NCBI GenBank assembly: GCA_028455995.1
Contig: JABELC010000002.1
Location: 1,054,001-1,118,000 of the forward strand
Length of the DNA: 64,000 nucleotides
Source of the DNA: Scleromitrula shiraiana
Taxonomy: Eukaryota > Ascomycota > Leotiomycetes > Helotiales > Sclerotiniaceae
Reading direction: 5' to 3'
In this document: positions 1 through 10,619 of the stretch, in pieces
Position numbering within the stretch: position 1 is the stretch's first letter
Layout: each line of letters opens with the position of its first letter
The notes under the pieces: generated by a model
What the model was told of the DNA's origin: nothing
Seen by the model: only the letters and a program-made list of their open reading frames with translations
The model's database searches: none
Position numbers and translations under genes: made by a program

Positions 1-1778
1 CACGAATCGAGAAATGAAGAGAGAAGTTTATTGAGAGACAATCATCTAGCTCCGCCAAAACATCCCGAGCCCCCGAAACGAAGTGTAGCGAATCGATTGT
101 ACAGAAAGTTATTCAGTACCAAAATACCAAAGTCTGATGAGGAATCTGGAGAGGTATCGGAGAATACTGCTCTGTTACCAAATGGACAACAGGAAACACC
201 ACGTTTACGACATGAGAGATTAAATCGACAATGGGAACAAGCTGTAGCGGCCGGATTGATAAAAACTACATGGCAACGAGAGGCAAAAACACTTTGGAGA
301 TATTCGGTTCCATTGGTTGTTACGTTCGTCCTACAGTATTCCTTGACTGTGGCGAGTATTTTTACAGTCGGACGTCTTGGAAAGGTGGAACTGGGTGCAG
401 TCAGCTTAGCGAGTATGACGGCAAATATAACCGGTTATGCGATTTATCAAGGATTGGCTACAAGTTTGGATACACTTTGTGCACAAGCATACGGGTCGGG
501 GAAGAAAAGTCTCGTGGGTCTGCAGTTACAGAGAATGGTATATTTTCTCTGGGCTCTAACAATTCCAATTGGTTTAGTTTGGTTCAATTCTCCAGCAATT
601 CTGGAACGTATCGTACCGGATAAACGATCAGCAGAACTTGCAGGTCTTTATTTGAGGATTCTTCTCATTGGAGCTCCTGGATTTGCGGCTTTTGAAAGTG
701 GAAAAAGATATGTGCAAGCTCAAGGGTTATTTTCGGCTACGACATATGTCCTGCTGATTTGTGCACCATTGAATGCCTTTCTAAATTGGCTTTTCGTGTG
801 GAAATTCGAATGGGGATATGTTGGAGCTCCTATTGCGGTTGCCGTTACAGATAATTTGCTTCCATTGCTTCTCTTCCTTTACGTTAAATTTGTAGATGGA
901 AAGGAGTGTTGGACTGGTTTCACCAAGAGAGCTTTCCACAACTGGGGTAAGTTTACACGCATGTTTTATTGAGGAAATACTAATGAATTACAGGTCCGAT
1001 GATTAAACTTGCTCTTCCGGGTCTCTTGATGGTTGAGGCTGAATACTTGGCTTTCGAAGTTCTCACCTTAGCTGCAAGCTACTTCTCTGTTACACATCTT
1101 GCAGCTCAAAGTATTCTATCTACTTTGACAGCTCTAACATTCCAAATCCCCTTTTCTATATCCATTGCGGCTTCAACACGTGTAGCGAATCTAATTGGTG
1201 CTACACTTTCCGACGCAGCCAAAACAAGCTCCAAAGTGGTCAGTTACATCCTGTATCTTCATTTCTTCAAAACCCACCTAACAATTTATAGGCACTCGGC
1301 ATAGCATGTGTAGTTGGAATCTTTAACCTAACACTAATTTCCTCCCTCCGCCACCTCATCCCCCAACTCTTCACCGACGACCCAGATGTAATCCTCCTCG
1401 TATCCCGCGTCCTCCCTCTCTGCGCCGCCTTCCAACTCTTTGACGCCGTAGCTGCCAATTGCAGTGGTCTGTTACGTGGTCTGGGTAGACAAGAAATCGG
1501 CGGATATGTAAATCTTTTCTGCTACTATGTTGTGGCGATGCCGATTTCGTTCGGAACAGGTTTCGGTTTGGGTTGGAAATTACAGGGTCTTTGGTCGGGA
1601 GTTGCGTTGGCGTTGGGTTTGGTGGCTGCTATTGAGAGTTTGTTTTTGTGGAGGATTGATTGGGATCATGCTGTTGAGGTGAGTTGTTTGAATTGTACTA
1701 TTTATGGAGTATTTGAGTGAACATTACTGACTCTTTTTTCTCCTCTAGGCCGCACAGGACAGAAACGCCGCAAATTAA
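1..1778 (+). CDS. MATE-family multidrug/metabolite efflux transporter (5' partial)
   Basis: The reading frame is open from base 1, so the true start lies left of the window. Exons are 1-946, 994-1238, 1292-1678 and 1749-1778; each junction has GT-AG borders and restores frame, and the last exon adds only nine residues before TAA. After a polar N-terminal cytosolic stretch the protein shows about twelve hydrophobic segments and MATE hallmarks, for example 'YGSGKK' with a preceding 'LDTLCAQA' and the second-half 'GLLRGLGRQEIGGY'. MATE proteins export drugs or metabolites in exchange for H+ or Na+. The layout matches fungal Erc1/YDR338C-like members; the substrate cannot be read from sequence. 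It is convergent with the histidinol-phosphatase gene. Confidence 0.9.
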
Positions 1779-2275
1779 TAAACTTTGCATATATTCACAT
1801 CAGATAAATTGGAATTTTGGATCCAGGAGTTGGAATTGGTACATCTATTTATGCCGTACAGGGTGGTAACAAAAAACTAATGGGGAACATGGTGGTGATT
1901 TTCGTTTCGGGCATGGATTTTGTTGTTGGATCGTTGACTTTTAGGGGGGGGTTTTTGGACATTCATTCAATGACTCTCATCTCGATCATTTATGTATATA
2001 CAGTATGCGTTACGATGCGATGCGTTATATATACCCCATCTGCAGTAAACAAGAGAGGCTAGATTGGCCACTTATCTATCAGGTTAATATTTTGTTCGCT
2101 TAATAGCATGTATCGTCCGTCAATGTTGGAATGTTCGTTCAGGTAAAGAGTATATATAAAACTCTCTTACTAGTAAATAAACATTCCTCTATAAATTGCC
2201 CCAAAGATCCAAACACTCAATCTTCTCCTGAATTTCTAGCTTATTATCTATACACACGAACCTGGGTAGTAAGGA
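1779..2275. other. Convergent intergenic region, no gene seen
   Basis: This stretch lies between the 3' ends of the MATE and histidinol-phosphatase genes. It holds AT-rich DNA and a run of G near 1947. An 81-codon frame at 1817-2062 has no recognisable domain and I do not call it. Confidence 0.6.
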
Positions 2276-3415
2276 TCAAGCCGGGTCTGGATTAAAACTC
2301 GCCCTAATCCTCTCCACCGATACACTGTTCAACCTCAAACCCTTCTCCCCAGCACTTCTATCAAACGATTCATCCCTCTCAAACGTATATACCTCCTTGA
2401 TACCCAACGATTGTAAATATTCGATCGTGCGGATATAATTGGTTCCTACTTGTCCGATCCCGTGACTATCGTCTGATAGTGTGAATTTTCCGCCTAGGGA
2501 TATGAAGAGCTGTTTTTGTGATTAGATGGTTAGTTGATTTATGGTTTTTTTGATTCTGGGGAATTGGATAAATGGAATTGAATTGAATTGAATAAAATGA
2601 GTAGAATAGAATGAGTAGATAAAAAGGAAAGGAAAAGAGAAAGAGAAAGAATAACATACCTCACAAACCCCCCTCCCCGGATACGGTTCCGCCAACCCTT
2701 TCCTCAATGCACTACTATTAACTTCCAGCAAGGCCTCCATCCCCACCACCTCTTTCAGATTCCTCTCTATCTTCCCCCACACCCCCTCCCAGGACCTCAA
2801 ATCCCTCCCCGGCACCTCACTCAGCAACCGAATCAAATCAAAATGCCCCACCACCCTCGGTCTCGTCGCCGTTAGCATCCCATACTGTTCGTCAAAATAA
2901 TCCTCAAATAATTTCTCCTCTCCTCCACAAGCATCAACAGCTTTTGAATAAAAAGCGGCGTCGTAGTCGATGGGGATGCTGCGGACGTGGTGGATGGAGC
3001 CGATGAAGAAGTCTACGAGGGGGGAACTTGATAGAGAGGTTATTAGGGGCCCGTAGGAGGCGTTTATCCATTCGGATTCGAAGCCGATGAGGAGGGTTAT
3101 TTGGGAGGCGTATTTTTGGCGGAGGCGGTGGGCTTCTTGGAGATAGGCTTCGTGACGGGGAGGGAGGAGCGAGATGTCGTCGCCGGCTTCGATCTGGATT
3201 TTTTTTGTTAGGTATGGTATCGATTGAAAGGTAGGAGAGATTGGAAATTTTACTTCTTCGGGATATAAATCCGCATTTGAATTTCGCGGCATGTGTTCTG
3301 TCAGGGCGAATGTTTTCATACCTCGCGATATGGCTTTTTGGATGACTTCTTCTAGGGTGTCTTTTGCGTGGCCGGGACAGAATTGCCCGGAGTGACTGTG
3401 CATTGAGAATGCCAT
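2276..3415 (-). CDS. HIS2: Histidinol-phosphatase (PHP family)
   Basis: Exons are 3415-2660 and 2509-2276, giving 329 aa. The enzyme dephosphorylates L-histidinol phosphate, the penultimate step of histidine synthesis, in the cytosol. The N-terminus carries the PHP metal-site motif (MHSHSG, residues 5-10), followed by 'FALTEHMPR' and, in the middle, 'GFESEW' and 'GSIHHV'. The second exon supplies the conserved 'LSDDSHG' block and ends in TGA at 2276-2278. Splicing joins '...GVCE' to 'LFISLGGKF'; reading through the intron would give a low-complexity tail, which supports the intron. Length and motif order fit yeast His2-type rather than HisB-type phosphatases. Confidence 0.93.
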
Positions 3416-3869
3416 ACTGAGGCTGTGTGATTCTTTCTTAATGATAATATAGAAATATTATGCGGTTGGGAGAGTTGAGGTTGATAATGTTCCTTCCTAT
3501 GAGCTTTGGGACCGAATTTTCTCCTTCCTGATTGATTGATAGGTTTGAATTTATCTATATGTGAAACTTTTCACGGATAGAAATTCGATATTAAGAAATT
3601 GATTCTTCTTTCCAATTATATATATTCAATCGACTAGATCGTTTATTATAACTATCACAAGCAAAACTAATATAAGGAATTTCCCGAGGCACTTCTAGGT
3701 ACCAATGCTACAAAAACGTGGGAAAGAAACGTTGTGGTGATTTGCTACTAGTTTGCTTATATAATCACTCCTTCAACGATCACTCACCGGATGTTCACTC
3801 AATTCCAACTTCGAAAAAGTATACAGATTTCAAACAGGAACAAAAAAGAAAATCTAAATCGTATCAACA
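3416..3869. other. Intergenic region upstream of HIS2-type gene
   Basis: AT-rich sequence between the phosphatase start and the tRNA gene. It presumably contains the phosphatase promoter, but I see no defined element. Confidence 0.5.
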
Positions 3870-3973
3870 CGACCAGCAAGGGACTCGAACCCTCAACCTC
3901 AGTCTACCTATATCTAGGTCTGTGCTTTAAACAGTCATAGGAGGACCACGCGCTACCATTGCGCCAACCGGCC
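3870..3973 (-). tRNA. tRNA-Arg (anticodon CCU) with 32-nt intron
   Basis: Read on the minus strand, the acceptor stem GGCCGGT (3973-3967) pairs with GCTGGTC (3877-3871) allowing G-U pairs, and base 3870 is discriminator G. The D stem is GCGC/GCGC around a loop of AATGGTA. The anticodon stem TGGTC/GACTG flanks a loop with anticodon CCT (3941-3939). An intron at 3937-3906 lies one base 3' of the anticodon, the canonical nuclear position. The T arm carries TTCGAGT. The mature RNA would be 72 nt. It decodes the rare arginine codon AGG. Confidence 0.9.
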
Positions 3974-4404
3974 CGCCCGGTGAGCTTTTAAACTCATGAT
4001 TTTGGTTGGGGTCTCAGCCATTATTTTAAAATATATTATTTTTTCTTAACATACTTGTGAGATTTTTCGGTCTTCGTCCCAGGTAAACAAGGGAAAACTC
4101 TATACATCTGTACTGGGCTTGTTGATTTCACGTATATATATGTATGATATGGCCGTTTATTACATAATATTTCACGAGTTAATGTATTTTTTAAAATAAT
4201 ACACTAACATGAAGATCTGAATATATGTTCAACAAAAGGGTAGGATATTATTGGTCTAGCGTCGTGTCTTCGACAGAAGAAGCAGGGACAGGAGAGAGAC
4301 TTTCTAAGACAGCGGCGAATGGAAATGTCATAGCAACCAGTATTTATTCATGAGAGCGCTTCAACAATTAATCCATAAGTTATCTCTAATACTAAACAAA
4401 CAAC
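3974..4404. other. AT-rich spacer, no gene seen
   Basis: Spacer between the tRNA gene and the start of the decayed island. It contains short AT runs, such as TATATATA near 4135, and nothing else I can name. Confidence 0.5.
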
Positions 4405-5190
4405 TTAAAGCCCCGGAACACCCATCTGAAATAAACCTTCCGGCTCGTATTTCCTACCCACTTCCTGCAATTTTCTCTTACTCTCCGCTCCATACGAAGA
4501 AATCGGATCCTGAAAACTAGATGCATAATTCATAAATACATAATCAACCGCCGTGTTCTTCTCACTGGCTACTGCTTTAATATTCTGAGGAACGCCTCTC
4601 ATAGTTTTGAAAATCACTTCGTCGTCGGTCTTATTTTGCCAGGTTGTAAGTAGCAGGATCGAAAGCAACGGTCCATCGGATGGAGATAATCCTAATGAGT
4701 TTCCGCCATTTGCGATGGATTTTTGGAGTATGAATACTGGGTATGGTCCAATTGGAGTGTTAGAGAACAGATGAGTCCTTCGATGGAGGTGATGTTTGAG
4801 CGGGCGGTGGTGTAGATTGTGGATGCTTCTTGGAGGGTGGCATTATCGGCTTTGATTACCGTGTTCATATATGATACCCTAATATAAGTCAGTTTAAGAG
4901 ATACAAAGCTTGGTCCAGTGAAGAGGATCTGGTGAGGAATTAGAAGAGAAAGAAAGGTGAGATGATTACCTTTTACTGGTTTGACCATCGACAGCTTGCT
5001 CTGAAGCAGCAGGTGTCAGATTTAATACGCGCAAAGAATTGAGCGCATCAAATTGAGGTTGGATTGCAGTGAATAGTTCAAGGACAGCAGGTGCTTCGGA
5101 AACTTCCTTGGTATAATAAACTTGGTTTTGGCATGCAATCATACCAAAAGCTGCAGCATAACCAATGCTAACCATGAGCTGCGTTTCTAC
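4405..5190 (-). pseudogene. FAD-linked oxidoreductase (BBE-type) remnant, 5'-truncated and frameshifted
   Basis: This is the C-terminal part of a berberine-bridge-type FAD oxidoreductase. The tail carries the family's closing pattern 'NYASSFQDPISSYG' and 'LQEVGRKYEPEGLFQ' before TAG at 4405. An intron fits at 4969-4879, joining '...TSKR' to 'VSYMNT'. Near 4745-4760 the frame shifts: 'SLTLQ' continues only if the frame changes to the one reading 'PIGPYPVF'. The FAD-binding N-terminal half, roughly 250-300 residues in intact relatives, is absent, and sequence beyond about 5180-5190 belongs to the oppositely oriented MFS remnant. Such enzymes often sit in secondary-metabolite clusters. Confidence 0.82.
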
Positions 5191-6785
5191 TGAAGCATCC
5201 GGTTTTTACTGCGGACATCAATGGCACCAAGCAATATGTGTGGATAGCTAACTCCTTTGTCCTCGCATCCTCTGTATTGCAACCACTTTTCGGTCAACTC
5301 ACAAACCTTTTCGGTCGCCGTAAACTCCTTATTGCATCGACTGTTTTATTCGCATTGGGCAGTGGGATTTCAGGGGGTGCCAGAAATCCCACTATGCTTA
5401 TTGTTGGTCGTACGATTCAGGGAGTTGGTGCCGCTGGTATCTATGTCTTGCTTGATATTGTGTGTTGTGATTTTGTCAGTCTCCAAGAACGTGGGAAATA
5501 TCTAGGATTGATGTTGTCCTGATCTGGTGTTGCAGCCGCGTTGGGTCCTGTTGTGGGTGGTGCACTTGCACAAACTAACTGGCGCTGGATTTTCCATCTC
5601 AATATTCCCATTTGCGGTGCAGCACTTGCTGCTATTCTTTTATTTATGCATGTAAAGGATGGGAAGACCACTACTAGAGCTGGACAAAAATCAAAATTCC
5701 GTCAGTTGGATTATCTGGGAAATCTCATTTTCCTTCCTAGTATCGTTTCCGTTCTTCTTGGCTTGGTAATGGGTGGTATCGAACATCCATGGTCGTCCTG
5801 GAGAGTCATATTGCCCCTAGTTCTTGGTATACTCGGTTGGATTGCTTTCCATATTCAGCAGCATTTCAGCAATAATCCAAGGTAGATATTCATTGAGCCG
5901 TCTCTTATAAACTTTTGACCGCATGAAATTAATTAACAACTTTATTTTAGTGTGCCTTCTCGTTTGTTTACCAACCGAACATCAGCGGCAGCATTCGTAC
6001 TGAAGTTTCTCTCATCTGTTCTGGTTCAAGCTATCTCATACTTTATTCCTATCTACTTCCAAGCTGTTCTAGGAACGACTGTACTCCACTCTGGCATTAA
6101 CTTACTTCCATTTGCCATCGGTACTCTGGTCTTTGCCGTTATTTCCGGTATACTTCTGAGCAAATTTTAAGCGTATCGACCTTTTCACACATCGTCATTT
6201 GCACTCTCAGCTATTGGTTTTGGTCTTTTCACGCTCTTGAATGGAAGTACATCAAAAGTTGCCTGTATTTTTTTTCAATTGATCGCAAGTGCCGGTTCAG
6301 GAATGATTCTTTCGGTCTTACTTCCAGCAATAATGGCCGGTCTTTCTGAATCCGATGTTGCTTCAGCATCAGCAGCCTACAGTTTTGTTCGAACTTTTGG
6401 ATACATGTGGGGTGTAATAATTTCTTCCATAATTTTCAACTCCGTCTTCAACAAAAATTTGTCCAAGATTGCTTCTTCGGTGTTGCAGATGGAGCTGAAA
6501 GATGGAGCCGCATACTCATTCGCTAGTCACGGTCACGAGATACGAGGACAATTTGATGCTGATATGTGGAACGAAGTAGTGGAGGTTTATGTAGAAAGTC
6601 TGAAAACCATTTGGTGGGTTGGGCTAGGGTTTAGTTTGGTAGGATTCTTTGTTGTGGGCGTAGAAAGAGGTTTAGAGTTGAGAAAGGAATTGGAGACAGA
6701 GTATGGTATTGATGATAAGAAAGTTTCTACACAGCGTAATGGCCAGTGTAATGGCGAGAATATTGACGAGCTTGAGCTAAGTTAA
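5181..6785 (+). pseudogene. MFS (DHA2/14-TM type) transporter remnant, 5'-truncated with two in-frame stops
   Basis: The frame resumes at the end of TM1 ('ADINGTKQYVWIANSFVLAS') and continues with the loop 2-3 motif 'GQLTNLFGRRK', motif C-like 'GPVVGGALAQTNWRWIF' and later helices, ending at TAA 6783-6785. An intron fits at 5882-5950. In-frame stops occur at 5520-5522 (TGA) and 6168-6170 (TAA), with recognisable homologous sequence in the same frame on both sides. The first 50-60 residues and a start codon are missing. The family exports drugs or fungal metabolites across the plasma membrane. The left end abuts the truncated oxidoreductase head to head. Confidence 0.85.
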
Positions 6786-7311
6786 TTGGACACAGTCTAG
6801 CTAGTTAAACAGAACACCTTCAAATAATTACTGAAAGACTCCGGAAGTTGCAAAATTTTGTATCATTTTATTACAAACAGAAAAGAGAGAATATCTTCGA
6901 TACAGTGAGGTGTCGGATGGCTCAAATGCTATCACTGTTGTGTTATTTGCGTTGAAGTGACGTTAGAAAGTTGATGTTGGTGTTTGGTTATATTAGGTTA
7001 GATTTTGATCGACCCCCAGGTCGGTTGTCAGCGACATCATCTCATAACTTTCTTTGAACCTCAACTCCTCAAATTTTTCATTCGAGTACCGGTACTGGTA
7101 TTCTATGTTTAAAGTGTTCTTATATTTAATAGTGACATAGATTTCAAACATACTTAGATCATTTTGTGGCATATTCGGTTGAAAACAAAACTCTAGGTTC
7201 TATATCGTACAAAAAATCATAATGCCAAACTCTCAAACGCCAAAGCTCATTACTAGTTTCCCCTCAGACCGAAATTCAAGCATCTCCAACCAAAAAATTC
7301 ACCTCCAATTA
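6786..7311. other. Intergenic, no gene seen
   Basis: AT-rich sequence between the MFS remnant and the secreted-protein gene, with no frame or repeat I can support. Confidence 0.5.
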
Positions 7312-7737
7312 TTAGAATAACCTACTATAGAAATCTGGCTCAACATCAAAGCTCACACCATTAGAAATGGTCGATACATCGTATGTCCCCTCTCCTTTAT
7401 ACTTGTTTCCTTCAGCCGTATATTCCATCTTTATTTTCACAGTGCCTTGATTTGACCTAAAACTTGGCATCACCCATGTCTTTACATGCTGATATGGATC
7501 ATTGCAATCCGTATAAAGAGTCGACATAGTTCCGGTACAGAATGCTTTGGATACGGAAGGACCGTATGTGGTTTCGATAGGATGGTAGGAGATATTCATG
7601 GAATATGCGGCATCGCATAAATGGGCATGTCCGGTACAGTCGATTTTGAAGTCGGTCACCTTGTAGGTGGGAGTTGCAAGAATGGTGCTCAAGGAGTTGA
7701 GCATAAAGATCAAATTGAAGGGTCGACTAAAAATCAT
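7312..7737 (-). CDS. Small secreted cysteine-containing protein, effector-like
   Basis: A single-exon frame of 141 aa. The N-terminus is hydrophobic with a plausible signal-peptide cleavage near 'ILAT-PTY' (residue 22-23); M12 could be an alternative start. The predicted mature part has four cysteines at residues 34, 41, 67 and 78, and the spacing around 'CTGHAHLCDAAYSM' resembles a pattern common among fungal small secreted proteins. I recognise no enzyme domain. The position inside a decayed, repeat-bearing island and the small size are typical of candidate effectors, but that role is inference. No intron is needed to explain the frame. Confidence 0.6.
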   Translation of the reverse strand: MIFSRPFNLIFMLNSLSTILATPTYKVTDFKIDCTGHAHLCDAAYSMNISYHPIETTYGPSVSKAFCTGTMSTLYTDCNDPYQHVKTWVMPSFRSNQGTVKIKMEYTAEGNKYKGEGTYDVSTISNGVSFDVEPDFYSRLF

Positions 7738-8330
7738 TCTGATAACACTTGAATCGGAGGTATTAAAATTAAGCTTAATTACAAGTTGGATAGAACGTTG
7801 GAATGATGTGAGAAATATCCCCGCCGAACCCGAATGGCTTTAAATCATTACAATTTTCAACCAACCTATTTGTGTTTGGGGCTTTTGGGGCTTTGCAAGG
7901 CCAAGTGGCCCAAGCCAAGTGATTTTCGAGGGGAAGCGCATAGAAATGATCTGGAATCGAAATCACCAATTGGTCCAACGGCGCTTAAGTTGTATTTTTT
8001 ACGAAAAGTCCGAAGGCGTCAATGCAAGATTCAATCAGTCCATGAAACTGACATAGTTGGTAAACATGGCAGGATGGAAGTCTCCTTTCCAGTCGTGCAT
8101 CTACCCTGTTAGTGTGGAGAGAAGAATGTAGAAAGACCAAGCAGAAATTCAATCCAGGTGTCTTTCTTGAGGCTCAAGCCCAGCATTACACAAGCCAAGC
8201 TTGATTGACGCATTGGTGTTTAGAGTTAAAGAAGTGGTTATTTTATCGGTTCATTCATGGCGCGAAGACCCTGGTAGCAATTACCGGCATCTTTTTAGCC
8301 CCTTTCTATTAAGTCACCTGCGAATTTATT

Positions 8331-8890
8331 TATCGCATATCTTGCTCCAGTCAGGCTGTTTGAAGATTAGAGATCGGATGGCGTGAGGAACTTGAAGATA
8401 CAGGCCAGTGGTTCATTAGTTACCTGTATATCTAAGTAATCTTCAAGTTCAAACCAACCCATACCCGAATTTTATGTTTCATATCTGCATTTAATGTGGC
8501 ATTTTTATGCTTAGCTCTGCGGATGGCTTAGGGGGACTAATTGGTTTAATGAATTCTAGACATCTCTCCATTGTTTCTCATTAGAGCCTTAAAAGTCAAA
8601 ATAGCAGATTTGCCCATTCTTGTCGCATATCTTTGACGGACGTAGAGTTTTACTACATCTTAGTTGCGCTTGAGTCAAGCCGTCTGAGAACGAAGAATCT
8701 AACGGCGCAAGAAACTTGAAGATGAATACTAGCCATCTATCGATTATTTCTGATTAGACCATAAAGTTCAAAATAGCAAGTTTGCTAGTTTTTGTTGCAT
8801 ATCTTTGAAAACGTGGCCTGATCTAGTCTGCGGTCGAGTCAGGCCATTTAAATAACTAACAGTTTAATGGTGAGAGAATTAAAACGGCCT
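8331..8890. repeat. Three diverged copies of a ~100-180 bp dispersed repeat
   Basis: Copies begin at 8331, 8621 and 8791 with [T/C]GCATATCTT, continue through a GAGTCA[A/G]GCC- or CAGTCAGGCT-like block, and at least the first two share GGCG(T/C)-A-GAA-ACTTGAAGAT. The second and third are each preceded by a TTCAAAATAGCA-like block. Similarity is partial, so this is an old repeat rather than a recent duplication. Confidence 0.6.
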
Positions 8891-9558
8891 CCAAGTTGGT
8901 TTATAGTGGTATTCCAGGTAAGTATTCATGGATTTCAGGTATGAAAACTGTTCCATCTAGCGGGAGGAGTTACTATTAGACTCTATTTGAGCAGAGAGCC
9001 AAGTCGAGCCATACCTTACTGGCCGAAAATCCTCAAACATGAAAATGTTTATCTATTGTTTAGACAGAGGAGTCTTAGTTGAGCAATATTGCATCAACCA
9101 CATTACTAGGTTTGTCAAGTTTTGAACTTTAGCCAGGGCCCCAAATCGATCAAGAACCGTTCTTTCCCCAATGCGGGAGAGCTCTTCCGCAAATGCCATG
9201 CGTTTACACTGTATAGTTGTGACTACAGACCGAGTCCGGCGAACCTTAACATTTAGTTGTCCAATCCAACAGTCTATAATTATTTTGTTGCACATCTAAA
9301 AACCGGGATAGCACATTTCCGCAGGAAAGCTGGTCCATTTAACTTTTACTACTACTACCAGTAGCACCGGAAGATACCTCTACGGCGATGACATGGCACG
9401 ACGTGACACGACATAAAATAGATGAATACCAAAATTAGCACGAATAATGCATGGAGTTATACTTTCCGTAAGTTCTAGACTGACCTTTCTCGTGAGCGAG
9501 TCTAGTCCTGATCTATCGATATTCATTTACACCAGCTAGCCCTAAAGGACGTCATCTA

Positions 9559-9760
9559 TGTGTTAGTGTTATTATTCATTATTTTGTTGCATATATATCT
9601 TCTTCATCAAAACACGACGTCGTGCGATATCTAGGTGTGTAGTGCGAGTGATGTTATTTATTATTTTGTTGCATGTCTGTCTCCTCTCTACAAAAGTACG
9701 ACCGTCATGCCTAGGTGTATGTTATTTATTATTTATTGCATATCTGGTCTTATATAAAGG
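9559..9760. repeat. Degenerate tandem repeat, unit about 75-80 bp, ~2.5 copies
   Basis: Three successive units begin near 9559, 9632 and 9714. Each has GTGT, then TTATT-ATTATTTTGTTGCAT (TTATTGCAT in the third), and the first two end with a CGACGTCGTG- or CGACCGTCATG-like block before CTAG. The third unit is cut short. Confidence 0.65.
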
Positions 9761-10619
9761 CTGAGCTAGAAAAAATACAAAACAAATCCAAAGTTAAAGA
9801 GAATAGATAGATTTGAAGATAAAAAAAGTAAAGATGGAAGAGGATGAAGATGGGATATTTGAAACGTTGCATAATATTATTCTACACCTCTTCTTCTACC
9901 ACTCGACGTATCATAATTGACTTGACTTGTTGATTCATCTAACCATATCTCCTCAAACGTTACGGAAAATCTTTTTCTCGATAACTACATGCATGCATCT
10001 CTTATATTCTTCTGAATATCTTAGGTGGAGTTGGAGTTGAGTTCGTTCGTTTGTATTTAATGTCTTTCACTATCATTATTGTAAATCTTCGAATCCTCAA
10101 TACCATATTTTACTTTACATCGTTAACGCCATCGAGTCTGATATCCAACTATTACATGCCGACTGGGGCCCACTTGGTTGTTTGCATATACAAGTTGAGT
10201 TTTGGGCTGGATTCAGCGAAGACAATTAATTAGGGTAGGTAAGTGGTGTAGTATAATTTGATAGAATTGGTCAGATATCATTGTATGTTCAAGTAAGTAC
10301 CTAAGACCTAAATCGATTAGTGGAGATCTTGTTATACGTCCAAATATGCTTCTTGAGTATCAAAACGAAGCCCGGGGGGCATGTACGCTCCGGAGTTTTC
10401 TATGTCTATAAACCGTCGACGCCATACTAATGCGTTAATACATGAAATATATGCAACAAGAGAAAATGCATGCAGATTCCTCCACCTGATCCCAACCATG
10501 GTATCTCCTATATATGTACAACATCCATCCGTCCATGAGGAATTATCCGTAATTCTGAATCAAAAGTCGTTAAAATACAGTTGGTCTTACACCCACCCTA
10601 CTTGTAGTCTTCATTCCGT

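Larger units (their letters stand above)
7738..10619. other. 2.9-kb gene-free stretch with degenerate repeats
   Basis: No frame here looks like a protein. The stretch holds at least six diverged copies of a TTGTTGCATATCT-like core, the three-copy tandem array at 9559-9760, and longer similarity around 8331-8400, 8621-8740 and 8791-8880. It may be remains of old mobile elements, but no transposase or terminal repeats are visible. Confidence 0.55.

Noticed and set aside
9053..9295. 80-codon minus-strand frame
   Set aside because: No domain, atypical context and overlap with a repeat core.
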